DNA from: Bdellovibrionales bacterium
GTDB lineage: Bacteria > Bdellovibrionota > Bdellovibrionia > Bdellovibrionales > UBA1609
NCBI GenBank assembly: GCA_016714165.1
Contig: JADJNU010000002.1
Span: 620,001-684,000 of the forward strand
Length of the DNA stretch: 64,000 nt
Direction: 5' to 3'
Part shown: one piece after another, positions 16,784 to 25,327 of the stretch
How positions within the stretch are numbered: the stretch's first letter is position 1
How the letters are laid out: each line of letters begins with the position of its first letter
Translations under genes and position numbers: made by a program
The notes under the pieces: model-generated
The model's database searches: none
Seen by the model: only the letters and a program-made list of their open reading frames with translations
Told to the model about the DNA's origin: nothing

Positions 16784-18103
16784 ATGAAGGCTCGATCCAA
16801 AAATCACATGGGACTCAAAGTTCTCCTGGTGCTGATGGTGGCACTCAATATGTCCTGGGTACAAAAGGTATTCGACAACAACACCAATACCATCGAGATG
16901 GCCTCGAGCACTACTCCTTCTGACGCTGCAGACTCCATCGTTGCGAATCCTGCGACCAAGTCTGTGACATACAACCGGCAAATTCGGGTCAGAACCGGAA
17001 GAACGACAGAAGATCAGCAGTGGAATGTGAGGATCACTAAAGCAGAAATCGCGAAAACAGATCCATGGACAGGAAAAAATGAAGGAAAAGAGGAAGTTTA
17101 TCAGGTCTCTGCTCAGGCGGAAGGCTGCTACGGAATGAATTGCCAGGCCAGCGCCACGTTCAGGACAGCTGATATCGGAGGGAACACTTCTGATGTCGCA
17201 ACAGTTGTCGCGCAAATTCAGCAAAGATTTGATCCTACGCTGGATAGAAAGGCATCACTGAAAAGCAAAGAAGCCGAAGAAGCCCGAGCCGAAGAAGAAA
17301 AGGAAAAGAAAGAGGCAAAGAGACTTGAAAAATTGGAACGCGCAATCGCCGATTGCAAGGCCGACCCAGATACTGAAAAGCCATTTCGATCTGAATATGC
17401 CCGACTGAGCTGCCGAGCAGAAAAACTCGGATCTAAAGATGGAGCTGAAGCCGAAGGAGAATTTGCTGAAATTCGCGAAGATCTTCGTGCCCTCTTAACC
17501 AATGGGAATCCCAGCGAGATGGCCAGAGCGAAGGAGCTCTTAGGAAGCATGAATAGCGACAGCAGTTTGCCCCGCTCAATGAGAGCACAATTGAGTGCCA
17601 TGAGGGCTGGCTCGTATTATAACGAGCAGTATCCGCAAGCACTCCAAAACTACCTGACAACACGTAACCCTATACAAATGCAGATATCCTTAGGAAAAAT
17701 GAAACAACTCGATCAAGGGTTTAAGGCGGACACGGCTCGATTTGGAAATTCCTTTTACGGAAGTGATGAATTCACTTTTTGGCAAAATGAGCTTCAACAC
17801 AATATGGACCTTGTCCTCAAAGATCCACGCACGGCCCTCATCGGTAACAGAGAATATTCCAATGGATCTGATTTCCAAAGTCAGAGCTTTAACATTGAGG
17901 GGAGGTTGGCGCGAGGAAGAGCCCAATCGGCCTCAGCTGGCACAGGTTATTTAGGAGGCTCGCAAGGACAATTTTGGCGCGGAGGAGATGCAAATGGATC
18001 ACGCACTCCCCTCTATGATCGGAACTCTTCCATTGGCAGTAGAGGTGCAACATCATCGGTAGGGGGAATTCCACAGCTAGGTCAGTCTGTGAGTGGGCAC
18101 TGA
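16784..18103 (+). CDS. Secreted protein of unknown function with coiled-coil region
   Basis: A 439-residue protein with an N-terminal signal or anchor (about residues 8-26, GLKVLLVLMVALNMSWVQ). A segment with two Cys follows (EGCYGMNCQASATF), then a highly charged Glu/Lys/Ala helical stretch at about 150-200 predicted to be coiled coil. The C-terminus is rich in Gly/Ser/Arg. An AGGTCTC-type purine-rich site (GGAGGT) lies before the ATG. It is not recognised as a known family; the layout suggests an envelope or cell-surface protein. Confidence 0.7.
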   Translation: MKARSKNHMGLKVLLVLMVALNMSWVQKVFDNNTNTIEMASSTTPSDAADSIVANPATKSVTYNRQIRVRTGRTTEDQQWNVRITKAEIAKTDPWTGKNEGKEEVYQVSAQAEGCYGMNCQASATFRTADIGGNTSDVATVVAQIQQRFDPTLDRKASLKSKEAEEARAEEEKEKKEAKRLEKLERAIADCKADPDTEKPFRSEYARLSCRAEKLGSKDGAEAEGEFAEIREDLRALLTNGNPSEMARAKELLGSMNSDSSLPRSMRAQLSAMRAGSYYNEQYPQALQNYLTTRNPIQMQISLGKMKQLDQGFKADTARFGNSFYGSDEFTFWQNELQHNMDLVLKDPRTALIGNREYSNGSDFQSQSFNIEGRLARGRAQSASAGTGYLGGSQGQFWRGGDANGSRTPLYDRNSSIGSRGATSSVGGIPQLGQSVSGH

Positions 18104-18119
18104 AACTCAGCGCCCCCTC

Positions 18120-18779
18120 TTAGTTTCGGCTCACAGTAAAATAGTCGACCCAAGAATCGAGTTTCAATCCGAGAGCCACAAAGGCCTGGCCCCATACTTC
18201 ACCCCGATGGCCAAAGCCGGCTCTCACTTCAAATTTTAAGTCCATTTTTGGGTGAACCGTTGTGGTGAGTCCATAGCCGATTCCTCCAGCGAGCCTCTTC
18301 TCCTTGCGATCCTCATCATGAAGGTTGATTACACCTACGAAAATTCTTCCCAGAGGAGATACCTGAGAGGGAAAATTAACAAATTGCCAACGAAGTGAGG
18401 CCAGACCAAGCCCAATCGTCACTCCCTCAGCTCCCCCTACTCCGCCCAAAATATCGAGATATTGCTGACAGCTTTGGCTCAATGAAAATAGGCATCTGCC
18501 CACATGAAACCCTAGCTCTCCTCCCAGCCAATACATATTTTTTCTCTCCCACATCGAACCAATATCAAGGAAGTACTCCTGGTTTTGAGGAATATAAGTC
18601 TGAAGATCGACCCATTTTCCCTGCGAGGATTTTCTGCCTCCAAACGTCTCTTGAACGGTTGCAAATCCGACATTTTCTTCAGAATGAGCTTGATTCCAAA
18701 TGACCGGCCACAATATGTGACTAAATATCAAAATGAGAGTGCTCAAATAAAATCGATAACAAATGCGTGAATTGAACAT
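18120..18779 (-). CDS. Secreted, probable outer-membrane protein of unknown function
   Basis: A 219-residue protein with a signal-like N-terminus (FYLSTLILIFSHILWPVIWNQAHS). Alternating strands include YFLDIGSMWERKNMYWLGGELGFHVG, LGLASLRWQFVNF and GIGYGLTTTVHPKMDLKFEVRAGFG. This pattern fits a small outer-membrane beta-barrel. Two Cys (CLFSLSQSCQQ) could form a loop disulfide. It converges with the gene at 16784. No family name can be given. Confidence 0.6.
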   Translation of the reverse strand: MFNSRICYRFYLSTLILIFSHILWPVIWNQAHSEENVGFATVQETFGGRKSSQGKWVDLQTYIPQNQEYFLDIGSMWERKNMYWLGGELGFHVGRCLFSLSQSCQQYLDILGGVGGAEGVTIGLGLASLRWQFVNFPSQVSPLGRIFVGVINLHDEDRKEKRLAGGIGYGLTTTVHPKMDLKFEVRAGFGHRGEVWGQAFVALGLKLDSWVDYFTVSRN

Positions 18780-18851
18780 CTTGTTGATTCTCCTTTGCAG
18801 GGATCTCTTTTGTCACTATTTGCCTGAGGTATTGACCTGGTTTTTCAATGG

Positions 18852-18883
18852 AAAATAAAAAATCCAGGGGTTTCCCCCTGGAC
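18852..18883 (-). terminator. Rho-independent terminator after the porin-like gene
   Basis: On the minus strand TCCAGGGG-GAAA-CCCCTGGA forms an eight-base-pair hairpin followed by TTTTTTATTTT. It lies 81 bases after the stop of the porin-like gene (18964) and separates it from the gene at 18120-18779. Confidence 0.85.
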
Positions 18884-18963
18884 CATCCACCATCGACCCA
18901 TAAGATATTTTCAGGACGAATTACTCAGTTGTTCATCTCAGCTGTATTCAAAGACGGATATAA

Positions 18964-20402
18964 TTAAAAGCTGATGGCGGCCTTTGTTGACATTCCATAA
19001 CTAAATTTTGAATCAAGAGTTCCATCCCCCTCAAAAGCTTTGCCTGGCATTAAAAGACCAAGACCTGTCTGCCAGACGACTCCTTTTTTAAGAGCATAGC
19101 TCAATTTAAAATCCAATTCGTAGCCCAAATCAGATTCCACCTCCACATTGAGGAGTGGATCTCGATTGAGATACCCGGTTACGACTGAGGATGCCAATTC
19201 CCATTTCTCATCTATTTTATATTGGAGGTAAGGAGCAAAATAAACGACGTTGCTGATGGCTTCTGTATCAACCCCTTGGAGAGTAGGATCTGCGCCTGCG
19301 CCTGAGCCAGACAAAGTCGTTCTTAAAAAGTCTCTCTTCCGAGAGGATGGTTAAATAACAAAATAGCCACGTCATAATTCTTGTTAAAAACGAAACCCTC
19401 ATATTTGGAATCGGTGCTAGGATCATCCCCACTGGCAATACCGGCTTTAATGCCATATCTCAGATTCTTGGAATCAGGCCGGTATTCAAACTCCCCAGCT
19501 ATTCCAAAGGCTGAAACCGAAGTCCTTTCACCATCAGCAGCTCGAACCCCTAATCTTCCTCCCTGAAAACTCACCTCAACCCCCACTCTCATGCTCTCGC
19601 GGTCGCGAACAACATAAAGACTCGTGTTCTGAAGATCTACTTTATCGCGACCGGTAGCAGCCCCTCCCAAGTTCTCTCCTGGACTTGTCCCCAAGGGAGC
19701 ATCACTTCCGCTCTCGTTCGAGGTGCGCACTTGATGAAAAATACCCATTTCCAGATCAGTTTCAGGATTTTCGTATTGAAGTTGAATCAAATACTCCGTG
19801 ACGTCATCGCTACGGCTGACAGTCCCCTCATTGATTTTGGCCAACATAGGCAAAAGATAAAAATTACCCATCATAATTTTGTATCCAATTAAATCGCGAG
19901 TGTCATACCAATGATCAAAAAGACCATTCCCGGAATTGTACGTCATCCCTAAGCCAAAATGCACGGGCGCTCTTCCTGCAATCAGAGCACCATGCTCCTG
20001 AACATAAGTTAAGTACAGTTGGGTCACCTCAAGAGATTGAGCCTTTTGCCTTTGAGACAATACATTGGAATCATTCACGTTTGAAGGAGTGCCATCTCCA
20101 AGTCCACTACCAAAAAATTGGCCTGCTTGCGAGTTACTGGTGAGAGTCCCCGCGTCTGAATTGAACAAATCAAAGCGACCATAAATAGTGAGACCATCGC
20201 CGGCAACAATTTTCGGTTTCAGAACCAAATGATGCAAACCGTATCCCTGTTCTCTGTTGCTGCCAGAGAGTTCGGAATTCACCAAATGATAGCCCTCGAT
20301 CCGATAAATGCCGGTCCAATCAAGATCTACAGCCCCCGCAGAACAAAGGATCCCAGTTGTACCAAATAGCCCAATAAATACCAGAAGTGCTTTGCGTATC
20401 AT
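18964..20402 (-). pseudogene. Porin-like outer-membrane protein, frameshifted
   Basis: A protein of about 479 residues when the frames are joined. It has a signal peptide (ALLVFIGLFGTTGILCSAGA), then an outer-membrane barrel with DWTGIYRIEGYHLVNSELSG, HHLVLKPKIVAGDGLTIYGR and LYLTYVQEHGALIAGRAPVHFG. The first frame stops at 19323 just after NHPLGRETF. Adding one T to the run at 19325-19329 lets it continue as LRTTLSGSGAGADPTLQG through further strands to a C-terminal Phe at 18964, as barrels end. The start at 20402 is chosen because the signal peptide begins there. Substrate unknown. A terminator follows. Confidence 0.75.
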
Positions 20403-20473
20403 ATCTACTCTACCTCGTATGAATGGGCTCCCTCCAATGCGCCAGGAAGCCACGAAAACTAACAGAGTGGCTG

Positions 20474-21130
20474 TCAGGCGTTGGTCACTCCGAGAACATC
20501 TCCCTCGCGTAAAATCAGCAATTTCTGACCGTCTACTTCAATTTGGTCTCCCGCATACTTTGGAAATAGGACGCGATCTCCAACTTTAACATCCACCGGT
20601 CTGACTCGACCTTTTGCGCTCCGATGTCCTCTCCCCACAGCCACAACAGTGCCCATCTGAGGCTTCTCATTAACAGAATCTGGAATAATAATCCCTCCAG
20701 CCGTGACAGTGGCTGCTTCAACTGGCTGAACAACCAAACGATCATCTAATGGTGAAAAAACGAGCGACCAATTTTGTAATTTTCTTGAACTGCCTGCTGA
20801 ATTTTGCTTTTTTTCCGTCGCCTTCAGAACAAATGAGCTCGATCGAGATTTTACAACTTCCTTTACCTTTGGTTTAGGAACCGCGTGAACTGTTTTTTTC
20901 TTAGCCGAAGCTTTGATTGCTACAACAGGCTTGGTTTTGCCCGCCCCTTTTTTCGCCGCCTTCTTTGCTGGAACGGCCTTCGCCTTTGCAACAGCCTTGC
21001 CCTTAGATGATTTCTTCACGGGAGCGGATTTAATTGATTTCTTTTCCTTGGCCAACTTCTTAGCAGAAGTGAGCATCTTTTTTTCTGCTTTAGTTGCAGT
21101 TTTTTTGTTTTGAGATTTTCTAGTTGCCAC
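20474..21130 (-). CDS. GroES-domain protein with lysine/alanine-rich histone-like N-terminal tail
   Basis: A 218-residue protein. Residues 123-218 are a GroES (Cpn10) domain: SPLDDRLVVQPVE, a mobile loop region with TAGGIIIPDSVNEKP, VDVKVGDRVLFPKYAGDQIEVDG and LLILREGDVLGV. Residues 1-120 are an extremely basic Lys/Ala/Pro tail (KKAAKKGAGKTK, AKAKAVPAKKAAKK) like histone H1 or AlgP-type DNA-binding tails. Ordinary GroES is about 95 residues and lacks it. There is no groEL beside it. The GTG start lies inside the end of the DUF507 gene (11-base overlap) with GAGGAG upstream. It may be a nucleic-acid-tethered or specialised co-chaperonin; this is inference. Confidence 0.88.
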   Translation of the reverse strand: MATRKSQNKKTATKAEKKMLTSAKKLAKEKKSIKSAPVKKSSKGKAVAKAKAVPAKKAAKKGAGKTKPVVAIKASAKKKTVHAVPKPKVKEVVKSRSSSFVLKATEKKQNSAGSSRKLQNWSLVFSPLDDRLVVQPVEAATVTAGGIIIPDSVNEKPQMGTVVAVGRGHRSAKGRVRPVDVKVGDRVLFPKYAGDQIEVDGQKLLILREGDVLGVTNA

Positions 21131-21392
21131 GTCTCTTCATCTCCTCTTGGAAGTATTTACTGTATAACACGTCCCATTCGGGACTTCCCTCTTGAACGCC
21201 TCTTTTTAAACTATTCACCTTTTCTCGAGCAAAAATGTCGAGCGCCTCAAGCTCTGCAACAAAGGCCGAGACCGCCTGCTTGCCAACGCGCATCGCTTTG
21301 TCCTCGTCCGTGTAGTCAACCATGTCATCATTCCAAATGCCATCAACCACAATGCGTGCAAGGTGAGATTGCCTTTCCTCCGAAATAGTCAC
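21120..21392 (-). CDS. DUF507 family protein
   Basis: A 90-residue helical, charged protein of the DUF507 family (RQSHLARIVVDGIWNDDMV, then DEDKAMRVGKQAVSAFVAE, and LYSKYFQEEMKRRG). Function is unknown. It is the middle gene of a three-gene operon: its start overlaps the end of another DUF507 gene by four bases and its end overlaps the GroES-domain gene by 11. Neighbouring paired DUF507 genes are known in related bacteria. Confidence 0.78.
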   Translation of the reverse strand: MTISEERQSHLARIVVDGIWNDDMVDYTDEDKAMRVGKQAVSAFVAELEALDIFAREKVNSLKRGVQEGSPEWDVLYSKYFQEEMKRRGN

Positions 21393-21667
21393 AAGACGAT
21401 CCCTTTCTCTTTAGCGAGTCTCTTCTTGAGTAAAGTAAACATCTTGAAGCGCTGAAAACTTCCCGGATTTTGCCTTTCAAGATCATCTATCATCTTGTTG
21501 ACTTCAATATCTAAGGACCTCTCTCTTGCGAAATCGGACTTTAAAATATCCAGGGCCCGTTGTCGAACCTTCTCCTCAGTTTCCTTTAAGACAAGTACCT
21601 TCTGCTCAATTAATTTATCTATGATGAGTTTAGCCAAACGGCCCATTTGTTTGTCTGTCATTTTCAT
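21389..21667 (-). CDS. DUF507 family protein (second copy)
   Basis: A protein of about 92 residues related to its neighbour. MGRLAKLIIDKLIEQKVLVLKETEEKVRQRALDI begins the helical DUF507 region and MFTLLKKRLAKEKGIVL ends it. Two ATG codons (21667 and 21661) compete. A TTGACA-N17-TTTAGT promoter predicts transcription from about 21668, so the message may be leaderless from ATG 21667. Heads the DUF507-DUF507-GroES unit; divergent from the PBP gene. Confidence 0.75.
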   Translation of the reverse strand: MKMTDKQMGRLAKLIIDKLIEQKVLVLKETEEKVRQRALDILKSDFARERSLDIEVNKMIDDLERQNPGSFQRFKMFTLLKKRLAKEKGIVL

Positions 21668-21674
21668 AACTTTG

Positions 21675-21703
21675 ACTAAACGAATCCCTGGACCTATTGT
21701 CAA
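21675..21703 (-). promoter_or_regulatory. Sigma-70-type promoter for the DUF507/GroES operon
   Basis: The minus strand has a perfect TTGACA (21698-21703), 17 bases, then TTTAGT (21675-21680). Start of transcription is expected within a base or two of ATG 21667, which implies a leaderless message. Confidence 0.5.
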
Positions 21704-21725
21704 TAATAACTTCTAGGGAATTACT

Positions 21726-24053
21726 TTGTTTACTATTTCTTCTCGTTATAAAAAGTTCCTCATTGTTCCACTCCTAGGGATCATTCTCCTTTTCGCATCC
21801 ATTATCCTGTGGGTAGTTAAACTTGATAATGAGTTACGTGGGCGAATAGAGGGTTCCTGGTTTGCACCCCCCGTCGAAATTTATTCGGCTCCCACTCAGA
21901 TCAAACGCGGCCAATTGCTTTCCCCCGAGGAATTGACTCAATACCTCGTAAAATTTGGAATGCGTCAACGAGATCCCGACCTGAGACTCTTCTCTGGTGA
22001 CTTTGCAATCTGGAACAAGGATCAATGCCAGCTCCAATTAAATCAGACGATTCCTTCAGATGCGAGCGTTTGCGTCACATTTGTTTTCAAAACCAAGTCT
22101 CCCCAATTTTACCCATACCAGTCAGGTCTCCCCCTCTCAGTTGTTGTTTTTTCTGGCGAAGGCTCTGTCCTTTCTATCTTTGGAGGAAACCCGATATCCA
22201 TGAAGGATAGCCTTGAACTTGATTCACACTTGTTTGCAGAATTCTACGCAGGCGAACCTATCCTTCGCCAAATCGTTCAAATTGGCGAAGTTCCCCTCTA
22301 CTGTCTGCAGGGTATCACCGCAATAGAAGACAGTGATTTTCTGGAACACCGAGGCATAAGCCCGTCGGGGCTATTTCGAGCATTGACAAAAAATCTCGTG
22401 CAAGGGCGCTATGCACAGGGAGGCTCAACAATCACCCAGCAACTGATTAAAATTTATTTTTTGAATAGCCAAAAAACTTTGAAGAGAAAAATAACTGAAT
22501 TGATCATGGCAATATTGCTCGAGACCCGTATTGAAAAAGATAAGATACTTGTCAACTATCTGAATGCTGTTTACATGGGACAAAACGGTCCATTTCAAAT
22601 CATGGGATTTGGTGCCGCCGCTCAACATTATTTCCAAAAGTCAACGAGCGACTTAAACCTTTCAGAATGTGCCCTGCTCTCAGCAATGGTTAACAGTCCT
22701 GGAAGATACAGTCCTTTTGCGTCCAGCCAAAATGCGATGAAGCGCCGTCAAAAAGTATTAGACCGCATGCTCGAAATGAAGATGATTAACCAGGATCAAA
22801 CTAAGCAAGCCAACGAATTCCCCCTTCCTGAGCGACCTCCACGTTCTTTGACCGATCCCGCTCCCTATTTTGTCCAATCCGTCGAGCGAGAAATACAATC
22901 CCTTCAAATTGACTCAAGTAGTGGCCTAAGAATCTTCACGACTCTTGACGAAAAATCTCAGGAAAAAGCTCAACAGACCATTGGGCAACAAATCGAAAGA
23001 CTGGAAAGGGACTTCAAATCACTCGCTCAGCTCAAGGCCAAGGGCAAAGAGCTCCAAGCCACTTTGATTTCGGTGGACGTCGCCAGCGGAGAAATCATGG
23101 CTCTCGTTGGCGGACGAAGCTACAAAAGGACGCAGTTCAATCGAGCGATCGATGGGCACCGACAAGTGGGCTCCATCATGAAGCCATTTGTCTATTTGGC
23201 GGCACTGGAATCGCGCACCCTTGAAGGAGAATTTTACAACCCACTTACTCCCGTTCTCGATGAGGCTTTTGTCTATAAGCAAGGAGGGCAAAAGTGGTCT
23301 CCAGAAAACTACGACAAGAAATTTCTTGGAACAATCCCACTGTTTGCAGCCTTAAAAAACTCAATTAACTCGGCGACCGCAAAACTAGGCCTTGATTTAG
23401 GTCTAGGAACAATCCTCGACGTCGCTCGTCGTGCAGGAATAAAATCTCCGATGTCCCTGGTGCCCTCTCTGACCCTCGGGGCCTTCGAGCTTTATCCAAT
23501 GGAGGTGGCTGAAAGCTATCTTACGTTGGCACGCATGGGAAGTTACAAACCTATCAGCCAAATCCGGCGTGTCGAAGATCTCAAGGGCACAATCCTTTAC
23601 GAACCAAGTCATCGGCCTGAGCAGAGATTTGCTCCAGAAGTTACCGCGGTTCTCATTGGAATGATGAAGCAAACTGTCTTAGCAGGAACTGCCCGGTCTC
23701 TTGCAACCCAAGGTTTTAATTATCCTGCTGCGGGCAAAACAGGCACGACCAGCGACACAAAAGACGCCTGGTTCGCTGGTTTTACACCTGAGATTGTCAC
23801 TGTTGTTTGGGTCGGATACGACGACAACACTCCCCATGGCCTCACCGGTGCATCAGGTGCCTTGCCCATTTGGGCAGAATTCATGAAATCCGAATCACAA
23901 CGAAGACCTCAGCGGGATTTTGACTGGCCCGAAGGAACCGTTCTCTACCCCCTTTCGGTTATGAAATACAATTCACTCCTCAAGTACCCCGAAGACCTTC
24001 CCTTCACGGAATTTACCCTGGTCTTCCGAACGGGGGAACAGCCGGGTTTCTAG
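21726..24053 (+). CDS. mrcB: Class A penicillin-binding protein, PBP1B type
   Basis: A 775-residue bifunctional peptidoglycan synthase. A short cytoplasmic tail and a transmembrane helix (FLIVPLLGIILLFASIILWV) come first. A UB2H-like region (VEIYSAPTQIKRGQLLSPEEL) follows. The glycosyltransferase domain has EDSDFLEHRGI (catalytic Glu), GGSTITQQLIK and ILLETRIEKDKIL. The transpeptidase has GSIMKP (SxxK-type Ser-x-x-Lys), SINSA (SxN) and KTGTT (KTG). Start is TTG with AGGGA six bases upstream. It builds and crosslinks the cell wall. No LpoB-like partner is identified nearby. Confidence 0.94.
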   Translation: MFTISSRYKKFLIVPLLGIILLFASIILWVVKLDNELRGRIEGSWFAPPVEIYSAPTQIKRGQLLSPEELTQYLVKFGMRQRDPDLRLFSGDFAIWNKDQCQLQLNQTIPSDASVCVTFVFKTKSPQFYPYQSGLPLSVVVFSGEGSVLSIFGGNPISMKDSLELDSHLFAEFYAGEPILRQIVQIGEVPLYCLQGITAIEDSDFLEHRGISPSGLFRALTKNLVQGRYAQGGSTITQQLIKIYFLNSQKTLKRKITELIMAILLETRIEKDKILVNYLNAVYMGQNGPFQIMGFGAAAQHYFQKSTSDLNLSECALLSAMVNSPGRYSPFASSQNAMKRRQKVLDRMLEMKMINQDQTKQANEFPLPERPPRSLTDPAPYFVQSVEREIQSLQIDSSSGLRIFTTLDEKSQEKAQQTIGQQIERLERDFKSLAQLKAKGKELQATLISVDVASGEIMALVGGRSYKRTQFNRAIDGHRQVGSIMKPFVYLAALESRTLEGEFYNPLTPVLDEAFVYKQGGQKWSPENYDKKFLGTIPLFAALKNSINSATAKLGLDLGLGTILDVARRAGIKSPMSLVPSLTLGAFELYPMEVAESYLTLARMGSYKPISQIRRVEDLKGTILYEPSHRPEQRFAPEVTAVLIGMMKQTVLAGTARSLATQGFNYPAAGKTGTTSDTKDAWFAGFTPEIVTVVWVGYDDNTPHGLTGASGALPIWAEFMKSESQRRPQRDFDWPEGTVLYPLSVMKYNSLLKYPEDLPFTEFTLVFRTGEQPGF

Positions 24054-24123
24054 TTCTCCCAATTTTCTTGGATGGATTCTTGATGATTTAAGGACAAGGC
24101 TTCTTTCCTCCGATAAGATATTT

Positions 24124-24549
24124 GTGTTCCACCTCAAGATTTACTTACTTGTTATAATTACTTTTGTGAAATGTGAACCTTCTGCATGGTCCCAAGAACA
24201 CTCCTCACGCAAACTCAAGGGACTCTCGCTCAAAAAAGAAACTATCGGCAACGAGTCCACACCAAGACCTGTTGTGGTTCAGGCGATCCCAAGGCGACTC
24301 CCTAAAAAGCGGGGGCCCGCTTCGCTGAACGCAGGAAGCAGGACCCTGAAAAATCCTTGCCCTTACTATTTTTATCCAAATCCTCTCGAACCCGCGGCAG
24401 GAAATCTCAAAGCCGGCACTAAGATCTGGCTGGAAGGCCTCGATTCACAATGGATGCGAGGATTTATCAGGAGAAAATCCATCTATATCCCCGTCAAATG
24501 CCTTGAACAGGAATCAGAAACGACGACTGCCGACGAAGAGGGCCAATGA
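24124..24549 (+). CDS. Secreted protein of unknown function
   Basis: A 141-residue protein with a GTG start and a signal peptide (LKIYLLVIITFVKCEPSAWSQ). The mature region is basic and proline-rich (PRRLPKKRGPASLN) and ends with an SH3-like stretch (GTKIWLEGLDSQWMRGFIRRKSIYIPVKCL). It follows the PBP gene by 70 bases on the same strand and ends in a strong hairpin. No family is recognised. Confidence 0.55.
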   Translation: MFHLKIYLLVIITFVKCEPSAWSQEHSSRKLKGLSLKKETIGNESTPRPVVVQAIPRRLPKKRGPASLNAGSRTLKNPCPYYFYPNPLEPAAGNLKAGTKIWLEGLDSQWMRGFIRRKSIYIPVKCLEQESETTTADEEGQ

Positions 24550-24565
24550 CAGCTCGTCATTGGCC
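24541..24565. terminator. Hairpin between convergent genes, probable bidirectional terminator
   Basis: A perfect ten-base-pair inverted repeat GGCCAATGAC-AGCTC-GTCATTGGCC spans the stop of the gene at 24124-24549. The stretch between two convergent genes is the expected place for a shared terminator, although no long T run follows on either strand. Confidence 0.6.
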
Positions 24566-24578
24566 GCTCTATGATAAC

Positions 24579-24815
24579 TCACTTCGAAGATTTTTCTTTC
24601 TCTCCACACTTTTCATTTTCCGAACACTTTTCTTTCTCTGATTTTTCTGAACACTTATCTTTGTTTCCACACTTCTCACAGCTCATGGACTTTGAGTTCT
24701 CTGTCCCACGGTCTTTCCCGCAAGAGTGGTGACCAAAATGCCCACATGAGGCGGTTAAAAATAAGATGAAAAAATTGACTGTAATGAAAAATACTAGATT
24801 TTTTGACTTGGTCAT
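24579..24815 (-). CDS. Small Cys/Lys/Glu-rich lipoprotein
   Basis: A 78-residue protein with a lipoprotein signal (FFILFLTASC, lipobox LTASC). The mature part has repeated Cys-Gly/Ser-x-Lys units (CEKCGNKDKC, EKCSENEKCGEKEK). Seven Cys in the mature part besides the lipid anchor, within about 50 residues dominated by Lys and Glu, plus His (HFGHHSC), suggest metal binding; this is inference. There is no known family. The 3' end faces the hairpin at 24541. Confidence 0.6.
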   Translation of the reverse strand: MTKSKNLVFFITVNFFILFLTASCGHFGHHSCGKDRGTENSKSMSCEKCGNKDKCSEKSEKEKCSENEKCGEKEKSSK

Positions 24816-24960
24816 AAACTCTCCTTTTATTAAAAAGTCGAGTACATCTTAAAGTTCTTTCACAATCAAGACTTCATTCTCCAAAAGGAACCAATTCCAG
24901 ACGCAACGAGAATCGAACCTCGACTCACCAAGGATCACGAGCATATGTGGAGTCCTCCTT

Positions 24961-25000
24961 GGTGACGTTTTCGGTCATACACCTTACAAGGAAAATGACG
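24961..25000 (+). repeat. Imperfect repeat, copy A, upstream of recombinase remnant
   Basis: GGTGACGTTTTCGGTCATA followed by a spacer and AAGGAAAATGACG. A similar arrangement occurs at 28017-28056 (GGTGACATTTTTAGTCATA ... AAGGACAATGACA). The two copies appear to be 5' leaders of related mobile or recombinase-like genes, both ending in a ribosome site and ATG. Confidence 0.5.
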
Positions 25001-25001
25001 T

Positions 25002-25316
25002 TTGCCGGCAAAGCAAAGGGCCACCCACCATTTGAAGCCTAAAGGCTCTCTGAAGAGGAAGTATGGCGTCACCTCATTTGATCTTTCAGTTGGCGGTCAC
25101 ATTCCAAACGGATTCAAACTCAAATTCGGAAGACGAGTGTCGCATGTTCGGGAGCAGAAAATAATCTCGCAGATACATCGTTAGAATAATCGCGGTTGGT
25201 CCAATGAGCGCATCGCGAATCGCTTAACTGCGCGGCGAGTGCCTCCGTCACGAGGGGGCACCAAGTGGTATGGCGCGACCATCGGGAAAATATTGGCCCG
25301 GACATCAAGTCAGTAA
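25002..25316 (+). pseudogene. C-terminal remnant of a serine-recombinase-like gene
   Basis: The frame from 25002 to a TAA at 25316 gives GGHIPNGFKLKFGRRVSH and EQKIISQIHR. It continues after an in-frame TAG (25182-25184) with NNRGWSNERIANRLTARRVP and PSRGGTKWYGATIGKILAR. This order, PxGF...EQ.II...IA..L...P...GG.KW...TI..IL.R, is the typical C-terminal region of recombinase-family proteins. The catalytic N-terminal domain is absent. The 24816-25001 stretch upstream holds only the repeat at 24961. Confidence 0.6.
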
Positions 25317-25327
25317 AGGTACGTTGC

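Noticed and set aside
24899..24930. tRNA-like T-arm (GGTTCGATTCTC on the minus strand)
   Set aside because: The stem does not pair as a proper five-base T-stem and no matching acceptor 5' strand, D-arm or anticodon arm is found at the right distance.
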